Positions 6,590 through 15,043 of a stretch of DNA of 58,178 bases are shown piece after piece (the first letter of the stretch is position 1; every line of letters begins with the position of its first letter). The stretch is from Pirellulales bacterium. GTDB taxonomy: Bacteria > Planctomycetota > Planctomycetia > Pirellulales > Thermoguttaceae. The translations under genes and the position numbers were made by a program. Location of the stretch: the NCBI GenBank assembly GCA_016931995.1, contig JAFGDS010000084.1, forward strand, positions 1 through 58,178, read 5' to 3'. The notes beneath the pieces are model-generated. The model had not been told where the DNA came from, did not search any database, and saw only the letters and a program-made list of their open reading frames with translations.

Positions 6590-8908
6590 CTAGGGGACTC
6601 GCGACAAGGTCAATGTCGTCTGAGAGCCCGTCGTGAGCGACAGCGCGAGCGACGTTCCGCCCCGATCGTCGCGCTGGCCGACGACGTCCTCCGGAAGCGA
6701 AGCGAGGTCGTAACGACCGGGCAGCCAGATCGTCCGCGTCACGCGCGTCTCGAAACCGTCGGCCGGCGGGACCATGACGGCCATCTGGACGCGGTCCCGA
6801 GTCTCCTTCAACAGCAAATACGCCGGCCCATCCGATCCGGCCGCGTCCTCGATCCGATCGGCGTCGAAGAAGCTCACCGCCGTGATGCCTTCGTCGGCGC
6901 GGATGGCGTGGGTCTTGGCGGTGTTGGCCAGCAGGTGGATTTTGGGCGCGGCGGCCATCGCGGCGACCTCTTCCGGCGAAGCGCCCGGCAATATCGCCGC
7001 GGCGTACGTACCGTTGGAGGGATTATCTCCATGTTCGGCGCGGACGCCGCCAAACTGGTTTCGGTAGGTCTCGCCGGTCCCGTAGGTCTGGTTGATCCGC
7101 CGCGAAGTGGCCTCGATGGTTCGGATGGCAACGCACAGGTCCATCGGCGCCAAGGCCACCACGCCCACGTCGCCCAGGCGGAACCAGTGGCGTCCGGACA
7201 ACCTCGATTGTTGATCGTCCCACGCCCGGGCATCGCCATCGACGAGCCAGGACGAATCGTCCTGGCGGCGAGGAACCAGGCAAATCGTCGTGCTGACGTC
7301 GCCTGGAGCGCGACTTGTGATGCCGCTGCCGACAAGCACGATCGCATTGGGCAGAAGAAGGTAGCTCTTGTTGGCCCGCAGGCTCTTCTCGGCGTTGGAC
7401 AGCTTGTAGTCGAACCCAGCCAGAGCGACGTCGTCCAGCGCGACCCCGCCGGTTTGCGTGGCCTCGCCTTTCGCGTCGTGCGGTCGCGCAAGCCCCTGCT
7501 GGCGCGTCACGCCGGGCAGGTCGTCGTAGGGCATGCACACGATCCGGTCGTACGCGAAGTCGTCGGGACGCGTCATAAGAGCCAGACTCCCCTCGGCCTG
7601 CTCATGCCCCAGGAGATTCTCATTGTGCAGCGTGAACCATGTCTTCGTTCGGGTCGAGTTCAGCCGAACGGCGGCGTACCAACCCGGCCGGCGCGCCGCG
7701 AGATAATCGGCCCGCGGGAAGTACTTTGTCCCGTACGCCGGCGGCGCGGGCTCGACTCCGGCCGTTTTCCACAAGTAATAAGCGGAAGGGTCTTCACCCG
7801 TCGCCACGGCGCCGGCGCCGTGCTCGGCCGCCATGGCCAGAAAGGCCCCGCGCCGATCGCGCGGCCAGGAGCCCACGTTGGCCAAATCGAGCGGCGGCCG
7901 ACCGGCGTTTGGAGCGTTGCGCGCCGCGCTTGCGCCAGTCGGGCGGTGTTCGCCGGAGACGTAGTAGGGGCGCGAACAGGCGCGGCCCAGCGTCCACGGG
8001 CTCCACGTGCCGCGCCACGCGTTCCAACGGAAGAACTCGTTTGTCCAGTTGCGAAGCTCCCGCGAGGCCGCCGGGGTCAGACTCCATCGCGTGCCGTCGG
8101 TGACGCGGGCGAACTCGCTGGTCGCCTCCCAATGGGCGAACCCGTAGCCGACGTTCAACCCCGGTCCGTGGAAGAAGTAGCTGTAATCCGGCCCGATGGC
8201 GTCTCGCCCCGTCAGCAGCCCGCTCATCGTGGCCGACGCCCGCTGCAGGAGGGCCGGATCATCGGCAAGCAGGGCCGTTCGCATCCGCACGATCGCGCAC
8301 CAGGCCGTATTGGCTCCGCCGCGAGGTCTCAGTTGGTTCTTTTTTGTCAAATGAACCTGCTCGCGCACGGCCCTCCGGCGGATCGCCGGCGCCAGGGCAT
8401 CGCCGGCGCAAAGCAGCGCGTCGCCGAGCCGATTGGGGATGCCGATGTCCCACGCCCACCAGTTGTTCGGCCGCTTGTGCGCCTCGAGGATCGGCATCGC
8501 GCGCTCGATGGCGCGATTCAATGCCGTGGCCACGGCCTGGCTACGGTAATACTTGCTGGCCGGGCACGCCCACGCGCGCGCCAGACGCGCGGTTCGCTGG
8601 AAATACCTTCCATTGAAGCTGATTTCCTTGCTTGTGATGTCCATTTGAGGATCCCAGCCGCCGAATCCGTCCGCCTGGGGATCCGTGATTTGCGAGGCCA
8701 AGAGATCCGCCACGGCGCGGTCCAGCGCCGCGGCCGCGGCCCGCGCCTCGGGCGCGGTCGGGTCCAATCCTTCCATCACGACCGGCGCGAGGTATCGCCG
8801 TCGGACCTCCTCCAGCCCGGCGTCGCTATCCGCCGCGAGTCCGGGCCGCGCGAAGCTCAAGACGACCACCGCGACCAAAGCCAAGGCATCCCAACGCTTG
8901 ATCCTCAT
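6590..8908 (-). CDS. Secreted polysaccharide lyase, family PL8-like
   Basis: The protein (772 residues) has a signal peptide (basic start, ALALVAVVVLSFARPGLA) followed by an (alpha/alpha) toroid and beta domains, as in hyaluronate/chondroitin/xanthan lyases. Family marks are NWWAWDIGIPNRL (typical NWW-W-IG-P motif), a catalytic-region FFHGPGLNVGYG with His and Tyr, and later NENLLGHEQAEG. It would cleave uronic-acid polysaccharides by beta-elimination outside the cytoplasm. AAGGAGG directly abuts an ATG at 8914, so I chose the second ATG at 8908, six bases from it. The exact substrate cannot be read. GH43 and another lyase-like protein lie within 11 kb. Confidence 0.8.
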   Translation of the reverse strand: MRIKRWDALALVAVVVLSFARPGLAADSDAGLEEVRRRYLAPVVMEGLDPTAPEARAAAAALDRAVADLLASQITDPQADGFGGWDPQMDITSKEISFNGRYFQRTARLARAWACPASKYYRSQAVATALNRAIERAMPILEAHKRPNNWWAWDIGIPNRLGDALLCAGDALAPAIRRRAVREQVHLTKKNQLRPRGGANTAWCAIVRMRTALLADDPALLQRASATMSGLLTGRDAIGPDYSYFFHGPGLNVGYGFAHWEATSEFARVTDGTRWSLTPAASRELRNWTNEFFRWNAWRGTWSPWTLGRACSRPYYVSGEHRPTGASAARNAPNAGRPPLDLANVGSWPRDRRGAFLAMAAEHGAGAVATGEDPSAYYLWKTAGVEPAPPAYGTKYFPRADYLAARRPGWYAAVRLNSTRTKTWFTLHNENLLGHEQAEGSLALMTRPDDFAYDRIVCMPYDDLPGVTRQQGLARPHDAKGEATQTGGVALDDVALAGFDYKLSNAEKSLRANKSYLLLPNAIVLVGSGITSRAPGDVSTTICLVPRRQDDSSWLVDGDARAWDDQQSRLSGRHWFRLGDVGVVALAPMDLCVAIRTIEATSRRINQTYGTGETYRNQFGGVRAEHGDNPSNGTYAAAILPGASPEEVAAMAAAPKIHLLANTAKTHAIRADEGITAVSFFDADRIEDAAGSDGPAYLLLKETRDRVQMAVMVPPADGFETRVTRTIWLPGRYDLASLPEDVVGQRDDRGGTSLALSLTTGSQTTLTLSRVP

Positions 8909-9054
8909 CGACATCCTCCTTCGCGAGCGACCCCTCCGTCACCAGCCGGAGCCTCGAAGCTCTCCGAGGTCTCGATACGGCCTCTCAATCAGTGTACAAT
9001 GCATCATCTTGCGCTCCAAGTCAGGGCGTCACCACGAACTCGGGGAACACGACC

Positions 9055-9549
9055 GTGAACGAAGAGATCGTCTACCGACCAATCGGTGTGGTCCGAAGCG
9101 AGCACACCCGGCCCGAGGAAACGCCCATCCAGCCCGTCTTTTCCGAGGGATGCCAAGGGCGCGTGGAGGTCTTGCCCGAGTTCGCCGCCGGCCTGCGCGA
9201 CCTGGACGGATTCTCGCACGTCTATCTTGTTTACCATTTTCACAAGGCAAGCGCGCCGCGGCTGACGGTGAAACCGTTTCTTCAGGACGTGGAACGGGGC
9301 ATCTTCGCCACCCGCGCGCCGTGCCGGCCGAACCCCATCGGTTTGAGCATCGTGCGGCTTCTGCGTCGCGAGGGTCGCGTCCTTTTTCTTGACGGCGTGG
9401 ACGTGCTCGACGGCACGCCGCTGTTGGACATCAAGCCGTACACGGCGCGATTCGACCGCATCGAGGGCACGCGCAACGGTTGGCAGGATGAAGTGGATGA
9501 AGAAACCGCCCATCGGCGCGGCCGTCGCGGATACCCCACGGAACAATAA
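9055..9549 (+). CDS. trmO: tRNA (t6A37) N6-methyltransferase TrmO-like
   Basis: The 164-residue protein matches the TrmO/YaeB (TsaA-like) family over its whole length: it starts YRPIGVVRSEH, continues with LDGFSHVYLVYHFHKA, and has the hallmark ATRAPCRPNPIGLS and DGTPLLDIKPY. Family members use SAM to methylate N6-threonylcarbamoyl-adenosine 37 of tRNA-Thr. GTG at 9055 (GGGGA nine bases upstream) fits the family start; an ATG at 8992 would add 21 residues that look non-coding. It is a single + gene between two minus genes. Confidence 0.9.
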   Translation: MNEEIVYRPIGVVRSEHTRPEETPIQPVFSEGCQGRVEVLPEFAAGLRDLDGFSHVYLVYHFHKASAPRLTVKPFLQDVERGIFATRAPCRPNPIGLSIVRLLRREGRVLFLDGVDVLDGTPLLDIKPYTARFDRIEGTRNGWQDEVDEETAHRRGRRGYPTEQ

Positions 9550-9580
9550 GAACCCATCCCCGAATCCCCGCCCGGACCGC

Positions 9581-9646
9581 GCGTCGTCCCGGGCGTAGCG
9601 AAAGATCTCGGTGGCGAGAGAGAGTCTTCGCTTCGCTCGGAATGAC
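9581..9646. repeat. Inverted pair of GAGCGAAGCGAAGGATCTC-type repeats
   Basis: The left arm reads GTCCCGGGCGTAGCGAAAGA then TCTC. The right arm reads GAGTCTTCGCTTCGCTCGGA then ATGACG, which is its approximate reverse complement. Related single copies occur near 28112 and 55653. Confidence 0.55.
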
Positions 9647-9716
9647 GGTATCGACTGCCTCCGAAATCTTGAGCTACTGAGACCCCCACGTGGCCGGCAA
9701 GGAACGACGAACTCCT

Positions 9717-9876
9717 CTACCCTACCAAGCCAGGCACCCCTTGCCAAGAAACGGGCATCGCGGTGCGACGCGAGGGCGCCGACAAGGTCGGGCGGAAGCC
9801 AGCAGGATTGTGCTCATGTCACCGTGGCGTCGATAGTCCCGCGAATTGACGAGGGCGGGCGGGTTTGGTAGGGTGG
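9717..9876. repeat. MITE-like dispersed repeat, copy B (with terminal inverted repeats)
   Basis: A 160-bp non-coding element starts CTACCCTACCAA and ends TTGGTAGGGTGG, giving terminal inverted repeats of about 12 bases with one mismatch. Internal blocks are shared with the copy at 6417-6570. No transposase is present, so any movement would need one in trans. Confidence 0.65.
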
Positions 9877-10075
9877 TGGACGAGCGTCCAATCACAGCCT
9901 TCTCTCCACGTCTCCGCGCGAGAAAAGGGCGCCAAAAAGCCCTCACGCGGAGGCGCGGAGTTGGGATTCTCAGTCGAGCCGTGCCCGAAAATGCCACGAC
10001 GGGTAAGGCAAGACCACAACCATCGCGATTGCCCTTCCCAATTGAAGTCGGCCGGCTTTGAATCTCAACCACGCA

Positions 10076-11311
10076 TTACCGGCCCGCTTGCAGGAGTCGC
10101 GACGGCTGCCGCTGGTTGCTGGGCGTCACGGAAGCCCTGCGGTACGGGAGGGCGACGGTCGCGTCGCATGCGGAAACAACCTGGGTGAAGGACTCCAAGT
10201 ATTTCCGGCCCACATTTCGCCAGAACATCGGCTTTGCGTACTGGTACGCCCTGCGCCGGGTATCGGCCTGGAATGCGGCGTCCGTGAGGAATCGTAACGT
10301 CGCTTCCGCCATGGCATTGCTCTGGCCAAAGGACACGAGCAAACCGCGCCCGTCGGCCAGGACTTCTTCGGCGTACAGGTAAGGGGTGCTGACGACCGCC
10401 CCGCCCGCTGCCAGGGCGTAGGCCAAGGCGCCGCTGGAAATCTGGTCCTTTCCCGGATACGGGGTGACATACACGTCACATGCCTGCAAGTACTCCAGGA
10501 GGTCGGCAAGGCTGAGATACCGGTTGACAAAACGCACGTGGGCGCCGACGCCCAGCGATTCGGCCATCTCGATCAGACTCTCCCGGTAGACCTCTCCCTC
10601 GTGGAGCTTCACCTGCGGATGCGTGGCGCCCACGATCAGGTAAATGGCCTCGGGACAAGCGGCGACGATCCGCGGCATGGCTTGAATCATGTGTTCCAGC
10701 CCCTTGCCTCGATTGATGAGTCCGAAGGTGCAAATGACTTGCCGGCCCGCGAATCCCAGCCGCGTCTTGTGCGTGCCGTCGCGCTCGTAAGGGACCTCCG
10801 GCACTCCATGAGGAATAACCCGCACCTTCGCCCCCGACACGTGGTAGACCCTCTCCAACAGCCTCGCCGCGACTCTTGTCATCACGATGACGCCTTGGCT
10901 GCAAGTCGCCAGGTTATGGATGATGAAGTGTGGCAGCGGGGTGGGCTCGGTCAAGAGCGTGTGGAACGTGGTAACGATGGGCTTGCGGCATCCACGCACG
11001 AAGTTCAACACCTCGGAGCCCCACTGGCCCGGGTAGAGGCCAAATTCGTGCTGCAAGCTGACCACGTCGCACGGGCCGTCGTTGGCCACCTCCGCGGCCA
11101 GGCGGTAGGCGCCGGGGCGGCTGTTGTCGATGACGTGGACCACGCGCGGGTCGTCGTAGCGCAGCTCGCGCGTCTTCTGAATGGCTGCGATCGAGGACAA
11201 CGGCTCCGGCGCGGCGATGTCCACGGCGTCGGCCGAGTCACGGGTGAAGGTTGCCAGTCCGCACGCCTCCGGCGGATAGGTCGATACGAAAAGCGGTCGA
11301 ACGGCATGCAC
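10076..11311 (-). CDS. Glycosyltransferase family 4
   Basis: A 411-residue GT-B enzyme: the N-terminal Rossmann half begins [17 protein letters not shown] and contains [11 protein letters not shown], and the nucleotide-sugar half has [15 protein letters not shown] and [20 protein letters not shown]. Such enzymes move a sugar from an activated donor with retention of configuration. The GTG at 11311 follows a perfect AGGAGGT at five-base spacing, which sets the start over an in-frame upstream codon. There are no membrane segments. It is the last gene of the stress-type minus-strand cluster, so trehalose-like or envelope sugar chemistry is possible, but the product is unknown. Confidence 0.85.
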   Translation of the reverse strand: MHAVRPLFVSTYPPEACGLATFTRDSADAVDIAAPEPLSSIAAIQKTRELRYDDPRVVHVIDNSRPGAYRLAAEVANDGPCDVVSLQHEFGLYPGQWGSEVLNFVRGCRKPIVTTFHTLLTEPTPLPHFIIHNLATCSQGVIVMTRVAARLLERVYHVSGAKVRVIPHGVPEVPYERDGTHKTRLGFAGRQVICTFGLINRGKGLEHMIQAMPRIVAACPEAIYLIVGATHPQVKLHEGEVYRESLIEMAESLGVGAHVRFVNRYLSLADLLEYLQACDVYVTPYPGKDQISSGALAYALAAGGAVVSTPYLYAEEVLADGRGLLVSFGQSNAMAEATLRFLTDAAFQADTRRRAYQYAKPMFWRNVGRKYLESFTQVVSACDATVALPYRRASVTPSNQRQPSRLLQAGR

Positions 11312-11394
11312 GGGGCACCTCCTGTCGTTGTATCCTGGCCAAGGCAGGGCAGACGTGCTCTCGCGTGCCTGTCCAGCACTTCGCGGAGCGGGTG

Positions 11395-11571
11395 TCACTC
11401 GATCACCGTGTCCACTGCTTTTTTGACTCCGTCGACGACCTTCTGGGCGGCCTGCTTGGCTTTGCCGACCGCCTGATCGGCCTTCCCTTCCTCGCGAAGC
11501 TTGTCGTTGCCAGTCAGCGCGCCGGCAGCTTCCTTGATTCGACCTTTCACCACGTCTGTTTTACCACCCAT
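11395..11571 (-). CDS. CsbD-like stress protein
   Basis: This 58-residue protein begins [20 protein letters not shown] and continues with [20 protein letters not shown], the pattern of the CsbD family (small, hydrophilic, Lys/Ala-rich helices). In Bacillus CsbD belongs to the general stress regulon; its molecular role is not known. The ATG has AAGGAG upstream at nine-base spacing. It lies between the glycosyltransferase and a gene of unknown function, all co-directional. Confidence 0.88.
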   Translation of the reverse strand: MGGKTDVVKGRIKEAAGALTGNDKLREEGKADQAVGKAKQAAQKVVDGVKKAVDTVIE

Positions 11572-11707
11572 GATGGAGACTCCTTATTCGAGAGGTTATT
11601 GAGGGCAAATACGTCCAAGCGCAAAATGACCGTTCCAACTAGACTCGGCGATAGCCCTAACACAATAGATGGTTGTCCGCGGGGTCCCATTCCCCGGATA
11701 CGTACAA

Positions 11708-12019
11708 TCACGTGGGCGGTGTCTCGGTCACCCCAGATTCATTGTTGACCCAAATCCGCGGTTCCTGGATCTCCGCGTTGTGTTGGGCATCCAGGCCCGC
11801 CTCCTTCAATGCGGCTGCCACGTCCACGTCCGTCAGGGGCTGGCCGTCCATGTACACGAGGCCCCAAATGAACGTGTAGCCGCCGTCGACGTGTACCCCT
11901 GTCGCTACTTGAGCGACCAATAGCCTTGGATTCAGCCGTGCCATCAGATCCTGAATGAGCGGAAGCTCACAATCATCGTGTACGGAGAATGCTTTCGGCA
12001 GCTTTACGACGGCTTCCAT
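11708..12019 (-). CDS. Hypothetical protein, 103 residues
   Basis: I do not recognise this protein. It is soluble, mildly acidic, and looks globular (mixed hydrophobic pattern, one WGLVYMDG stretch), with no signal peptide or membrane segment. AAAGG lies a few bases ahead of the ATG. Its place among CsbD, DUF3309 and BON-type genes suggests a stress-related role, which is inference from context only. Confidence 0.6.
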   Translation of the reverse strand: MEAVVKLPKAFSVHDDCELPLIQDLMARLNPRLLVAQVATGVHVDGGYTFIWGLVYMDGQPLTDVDVAAALKEAGLDAQHNAEIQEPRIWVNNESGVTETPPT

Positions 12020-12146
12020 CGCGCGAATCCTTTATCACTCGGACATCGTCGCCACGCTCGTTGCCTGAACAAATGAATCAGAGCGCCCTCTGTTTCAGTG
12101 CTGCCAGCGCCCTGTTTATGCCTCGGCAGTCTCGCCTTATTCCGAT

Positions 12147-12584
12147 TCAGAACTCTTGCGACGCGTCGCGGAAGGCATTGTCCAATTCGTCCCAGGCCGA
12201 TTGGGCTCCCTTCCGGACGTCCTTCCATGCCTCCGCGCTCGCTTGACCAACCTCGGCCAGCTTGTCGCGGACCGCATCCCGTTTCTTTTCGAGATCGGCC
12301 ATCTTCTGATCCCATTTGACCTTGGCGTCATCCTTCAGGTCGCCACCCTTCTCGCGGAGCGTGGCGATTTTGGCATCCAGCTCGTTGAGCTGCGTTTCGA
12401 GTTTCTTTTGGAACTCGTCCTTGGCTTGCTGGGAATACTCGGCCGCCGTGTCGGCGGCCTGGCCGGCATCGCGGCGCACGTCTTCGGGCGTGACCTTTCC
12501 AGGCGTCTGATCGGCGCGCTTTTGCTCGCAGCCGATGGCCGCAAACAAGCCGGCCAGCGTTAATATCCAAACATATCGAAACAT
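12147..12584 (-). CDS. Coiled-coil lipoprotein
   Basis: A 145-residue protein with a short lipoprotein signal (hydrophobic core LTLAGLFAAIG, then Cys19) followed by nearly continuous charged heptad helix from about residue 30 to the end (EFQKKLETQLNELDAKI, KWDQKMADLEKKRDAVRD). This resembles apolipoprotein-like or YtxH/stress coiled-coil proteins. It should sit at the outer membrane or periplasmic face. The ATG is preceded by AAGGAGA. No enzyme motif is seen. It is part of the minus-strand stress-type cluster. Confidence 0.75.
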   Translation of the reverse strand: MFRYVWILTLAGLFAAIGCEQKRADQTPGKVTPEDVRRDAGQAADTAAEYSQQAKDEFQKKLETQLNELDAKIATLREKGGDLKDDAKVKWDQKMADLEKKRDAVRDKLAEVGQASAEAWKDVRKGAQSAWDELDNAFRDASQEF

Positions 12585-12614
12585 GGCTTAAGTCTCCTTC
12601 TTCGGTATTGGTGA

Positions 12615-12782
12615 TTAGAAATGGAGGCGTCCCATGAGCAGCAGGATCACCAGGATTAGTACGACCAATCCCAGCCCGCCGCTCGGGCCATAACCCCAGC
12701 TTCTGCTGTGTGGCCAGGTTGGCAACGCACCCAGAAGCAGCAAAATCAAGATCACGATCAAGATGGTGGAAATGGAGATCAT
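12615..12782 (-). CDS. DUF3309 small hydrophobic protein
   Basis: A 55-residue protein with two hydrophobic helices around the conserved middle LGALPTWPHSRSWGYGPSGG, which is the DUF3309 signature. It is very probably an inner-membrane peptide. The function is unknown; relatives occur beside stress and CsbD/BON genes in proteobacteria and planctomycetes. A GAGGG lies about 11 bases ahead of the ATG. Confidence 0.85.
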   Translation of the reverse strand: MISISTILIVILILLLLGALPTWPHSRSWGYGPSGGLGLVVLILVILLLMGRLHF

Positions 12783-12819
12783 GTTGGTTTAACCCTCAAG
12801 AGAACATGTGTTGGAACGC

Positions 12820-14283
12820 TCACGGTGTGTCTTTGCCCTTGTCCTTCTCCTGGCGTCCTTTCTGCTTCGATCCCGCCGATCGAGTCGCTCTCGGCTTGGG
12901 CTGGACATTAGCATCCGGCTTCGGAGCCGCGTATGTCTTCGGCGGAACCTGGTCCTTATCCAGTTCCGCGACGGGCTTCGCCACAATCGGAGATCGGGGA
13001 AGTCTCACTCTGACCGGGACGACTTCCTTTGCGCGCACTTCGGCGGGGGCGCCTGCCGCGTTGACTTCCAACTTGTGCCGCTCGTCGCGGAGCCGCTGAA
13101 CCTCTTGGGCATGCTGACGGAACCGCTGTCTCTCGGACGGGTCGACTGGTTGGAATCGCTGTGGGTAGTCTTTGCTCCTTCTCAAGTCGTCAAGCAACAA
13201 GGCGACCCCCGGAAGTCCCGCTCTTGAAGTTGCGCCACTCCCGTTTAGCAATCCCTGGGCCGCCCACGTGCGCGGCGGTCGAAGATCCTCGTGATCGCGT
13301 CGGTTTTGGAAGTCCGCTTGTTGGCGTTGTTCCCATTCGCGGTCCTGTCGATGCCGCCAGCGGTCGTGCGCGTAGATCGGATCGTAGCCAAAACGCCCGG
13401 TGTTGACCGAGTAACGCGGATAGAACCCCGCGCCGCGGTAGTTGGCGGCGTAGTAGTCGCCGAAATAGTAGTGTTGGTAGCGCGGGCGCACGAAGAGATG
13501 GTTCGTCAGCGCGCCCAGATCGATCACCGTCGAGGGCGAATAGGAGAAACCGGGCCGCGCGTAGGCGCCGCGATTGAAATAGACCGGCGCGAACAGCACG
13601 CCGCGTCGGGGAAGGGCGTGGTCCCAGTAGCCGTCAACGTAAACGTAGCCGCGCGGGGCCCAAACGTAATGGGCGGGAACCCAAACCCAGTTCGGCTCGG
13701 CGGTTGCCCAAAAACCGGGCCGCCAGGCGTAGCGACGATTCTGCCACACCCAACAGCCGGGCAGCCAGGTTTGATCGGCCGAAGACGCGGCAATGTTGGG
13801 GCCGGCTTCGACCGTCGCAGGCGGCTCAGGCAAGTATTCCACCTCGTCTGCCTGGGCATCGGCCCAGTAGCCGGAGGTCCATTGAAAACCTTCTGGCGAC
13901 TGGCCCCAATAGCCGGGCACCCATTGGCGCCCCGGCGGCAGGGCGCGCCAAACGCCGCTGACCCAGAGGAAATCGGTCCGCTCGTCGTCCCATGCCCAGT
14001 AGCCAGGAATCCACGCGACGTTGGCCCCCTCGAGTCGCTGTTCGGGCGGCACTTCTTCGATGGCCGCCGGCGGCGCCTTCGGCGTCACGACGCCCGGCTC
14101 CGGATCGAAAGTCACTGTCTCCGCGAAGGCTTCGTGCACCGGTCCCCGCGTGAGCACCTGCACCCCTTGCTCGGCGTCCGCCGGGCCGGCCTGTGCGAAT
14201 AAGGTCCCGTTCAAGCCGAAGCTCAAACCCAAGGCCAGCAGCGCGCCGGCCACGCACCCTTTACAGACGTGGCGCACGTTCAT
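12820..14283 (-). CDS. Secreted WxPGxW (YXWGXW)-repeat protein
   Basis: A 487-residue exported protein. A signal peptide (about residues 1-33, GALLALGLSFGLNGTLFAQA) is followed by at least four Trp-rich double repeats (WIPGYWAW, WVPGYWGQ, WLPGCWVWQ, WVWVPAHYVW, YVDGYW), then a Tyr/Arg-rich region, a basic helix region and a Lys-rich tail. YXWGXW proteins are envelope-associated with unknown function. AGGAG upstream fixes the ATG at 14283. That site lies inside the end of the response-regulator gene, one base away, so the two are translationally linked. Confidence 0.8.
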   Translation of the reverse strand: MNVRHVCKGCVAGALLALGLSFGLNGTLFAQAGPADAEQGVQVLTRGPVHEAFAETVTFDPEPGVVTPKAPPAAIEEVPPEQRLEGANVAWIPGYWAWDDERTDFLWVSGVWRALPPGRQWVPGYWGQSPEGFQWTSGYWADAQADEVEYLPEPPATVEAGPNIAASSADQTWLPGCWVWQNRRYAWRPGFWATAEPNWVWVPAHYVWAPRGYVYVDGYWDHALPRRGVLFAPVYFNRGAYARPGFSYSPSTVIDLGALTNHLFVRPRYQHYYFGDYYAANYRGAGFYPRYSVNTGRFGYDPIYAHDRWRHRQDREWEQRQQADFQNRRDHEDLRPPRTWAAQGLLNGSGATSRAGLPGVALLLDDLRRSKDYPQRFQPVDPSERQRFRQHAQEVQRLRDERHKLEVNAAGAPAEVRAKEVVPVRVRLPRSPIVAKPVAELDKDQVPPKTYAAPKPDANVQPKPRATRSAGSKQKGRQEKDKGKDTP

Positions 14284-14284
14284 A

Positions 14285-15043
14285 CTAGTTCTCCTTCGTG
14301 AGATCGCATTCATTGGTGAGAGCGAGTTCATTCGAGCCGTTTTCATTCCCTGTTTCCGATGACGATGATGCGGATCGTCGGGACTGCCATCCGTCGCTCG
14401 ATGCCACCTCGATGTCCAATTCAACTCTTTCGGACTGGAATTCCGACGCTTCAAATGCTTTCCGCACGGCGGCCAGCGCCAACTGCTTGACGTGGTGCGA
14501 GTCGGAGCGGCCGCGCACAACGACTCGTCCGTCCACGGTCTCGACGCGCAGATCTTGGAGTCGCCCGCCGGTTCGCCGCGCGATGGAACACGCCAGGCGT
14601 CCGGTTTGTTCGGCCAAGGTGAAACGCAGTTGCGGATGAGCCAGCAAGGCACGGAGCCTCCCCGTCAACCGATCGGGCGAGAGCGGTTTGAGCTGATAGT
14701 CGCTCACCGGAAAGCGCGACACACGGTCCAAGACATGCGGATCGCGGCACGACGTAAGGACCATCACGGGAATGGTCGCGAATTGAGGAAACTCGCCCAT
14801 CATCGCGAGAACGCCGTCGCCTCCGCCCCACGGCAACTGCGGCTCCAACACGAGCACGTCCGGCACGCACTCGCGCAGCCAAGCGAGGCACTGCAACCCG
14901 CTCGCTGCCGTGACCAGTTCAAAGCCCTCCCGCATGAGCGGCGCCCGATACATCGAATGAAGAAATTCGTCGGGATCGGCCATCAAGACTCGAACGGGCT
15001 TTGAACCACTCGATCGTTGTTGAACGACAGTTTCATTGTTCAC
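14285..15043 (-). CDS. Response-regulator receiver domain with C-terminal BON domain; Glu at phosphoacceptor
   Basis: A 252-residue cytoplasmic protein. The receiver domain (about residues 16-135) keeps the acidic pair (MADPDEF, Asp23/Asp25), the switch Thr/Ser (VMVLTS, 97/98) and Lys119-Pro120. At the phosphorylation position after VLVL it has Glu67 instead of Asp, so it cannot be phosphorylated in the normal way and may be locked active. A BON-like domain (about 145-205, LRVETVDGRVVVRGRSDSHH) replaces a DNA-binding domain; BON domains bind lipids or membranes. The start is GTG, with GGAGGG upstream. It leads a tightly packed unit with the YXWGXW protein. Confidence 0.8.
   Translation of the reverse strand: MNNETVVQQRSSGSKPVRVLMADPDEFLHSMYRAPLMREGFELVTAASGLQCLAWLRECVPDVLVLEPQLPWGGGDGVLAMMGEFPQFATIPVMVLTSCRDPHVLDRVSRFPVSDYQLKPLSPDRLTGRLRALLAHPQLRFTLAEQTGRLACSIARRTGGRLQDLRVETVDGRVVVRGRSDSHHVKQLALAAVRKAFEASEFQSERVELDIEVASSDGWQSRRSASSSSETGNENGSNELALTNECDLTKEN

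Larger units (their letters stand above)
9550..10075. other. Gene-free gap with two repeat elements
   Basis: I see no coding sequence here. The gap holds an inverted pair related to GAGCGAAGCGAAGGATCTC (9581-9646) and the 160-bp MITE-like element (9717-9876). The remaining 200 bases show nothing I can name. Confidence 0.6.

Noticed and set aside
6455-9058. 867-codon + strand frame opposite the PL8-like gene
   Set aside because: Antisense shadow of the lyase; composition is Arg/Gly/Ala-rich and lacks motifs, while the minus frame has a signal peptide and family motifs.
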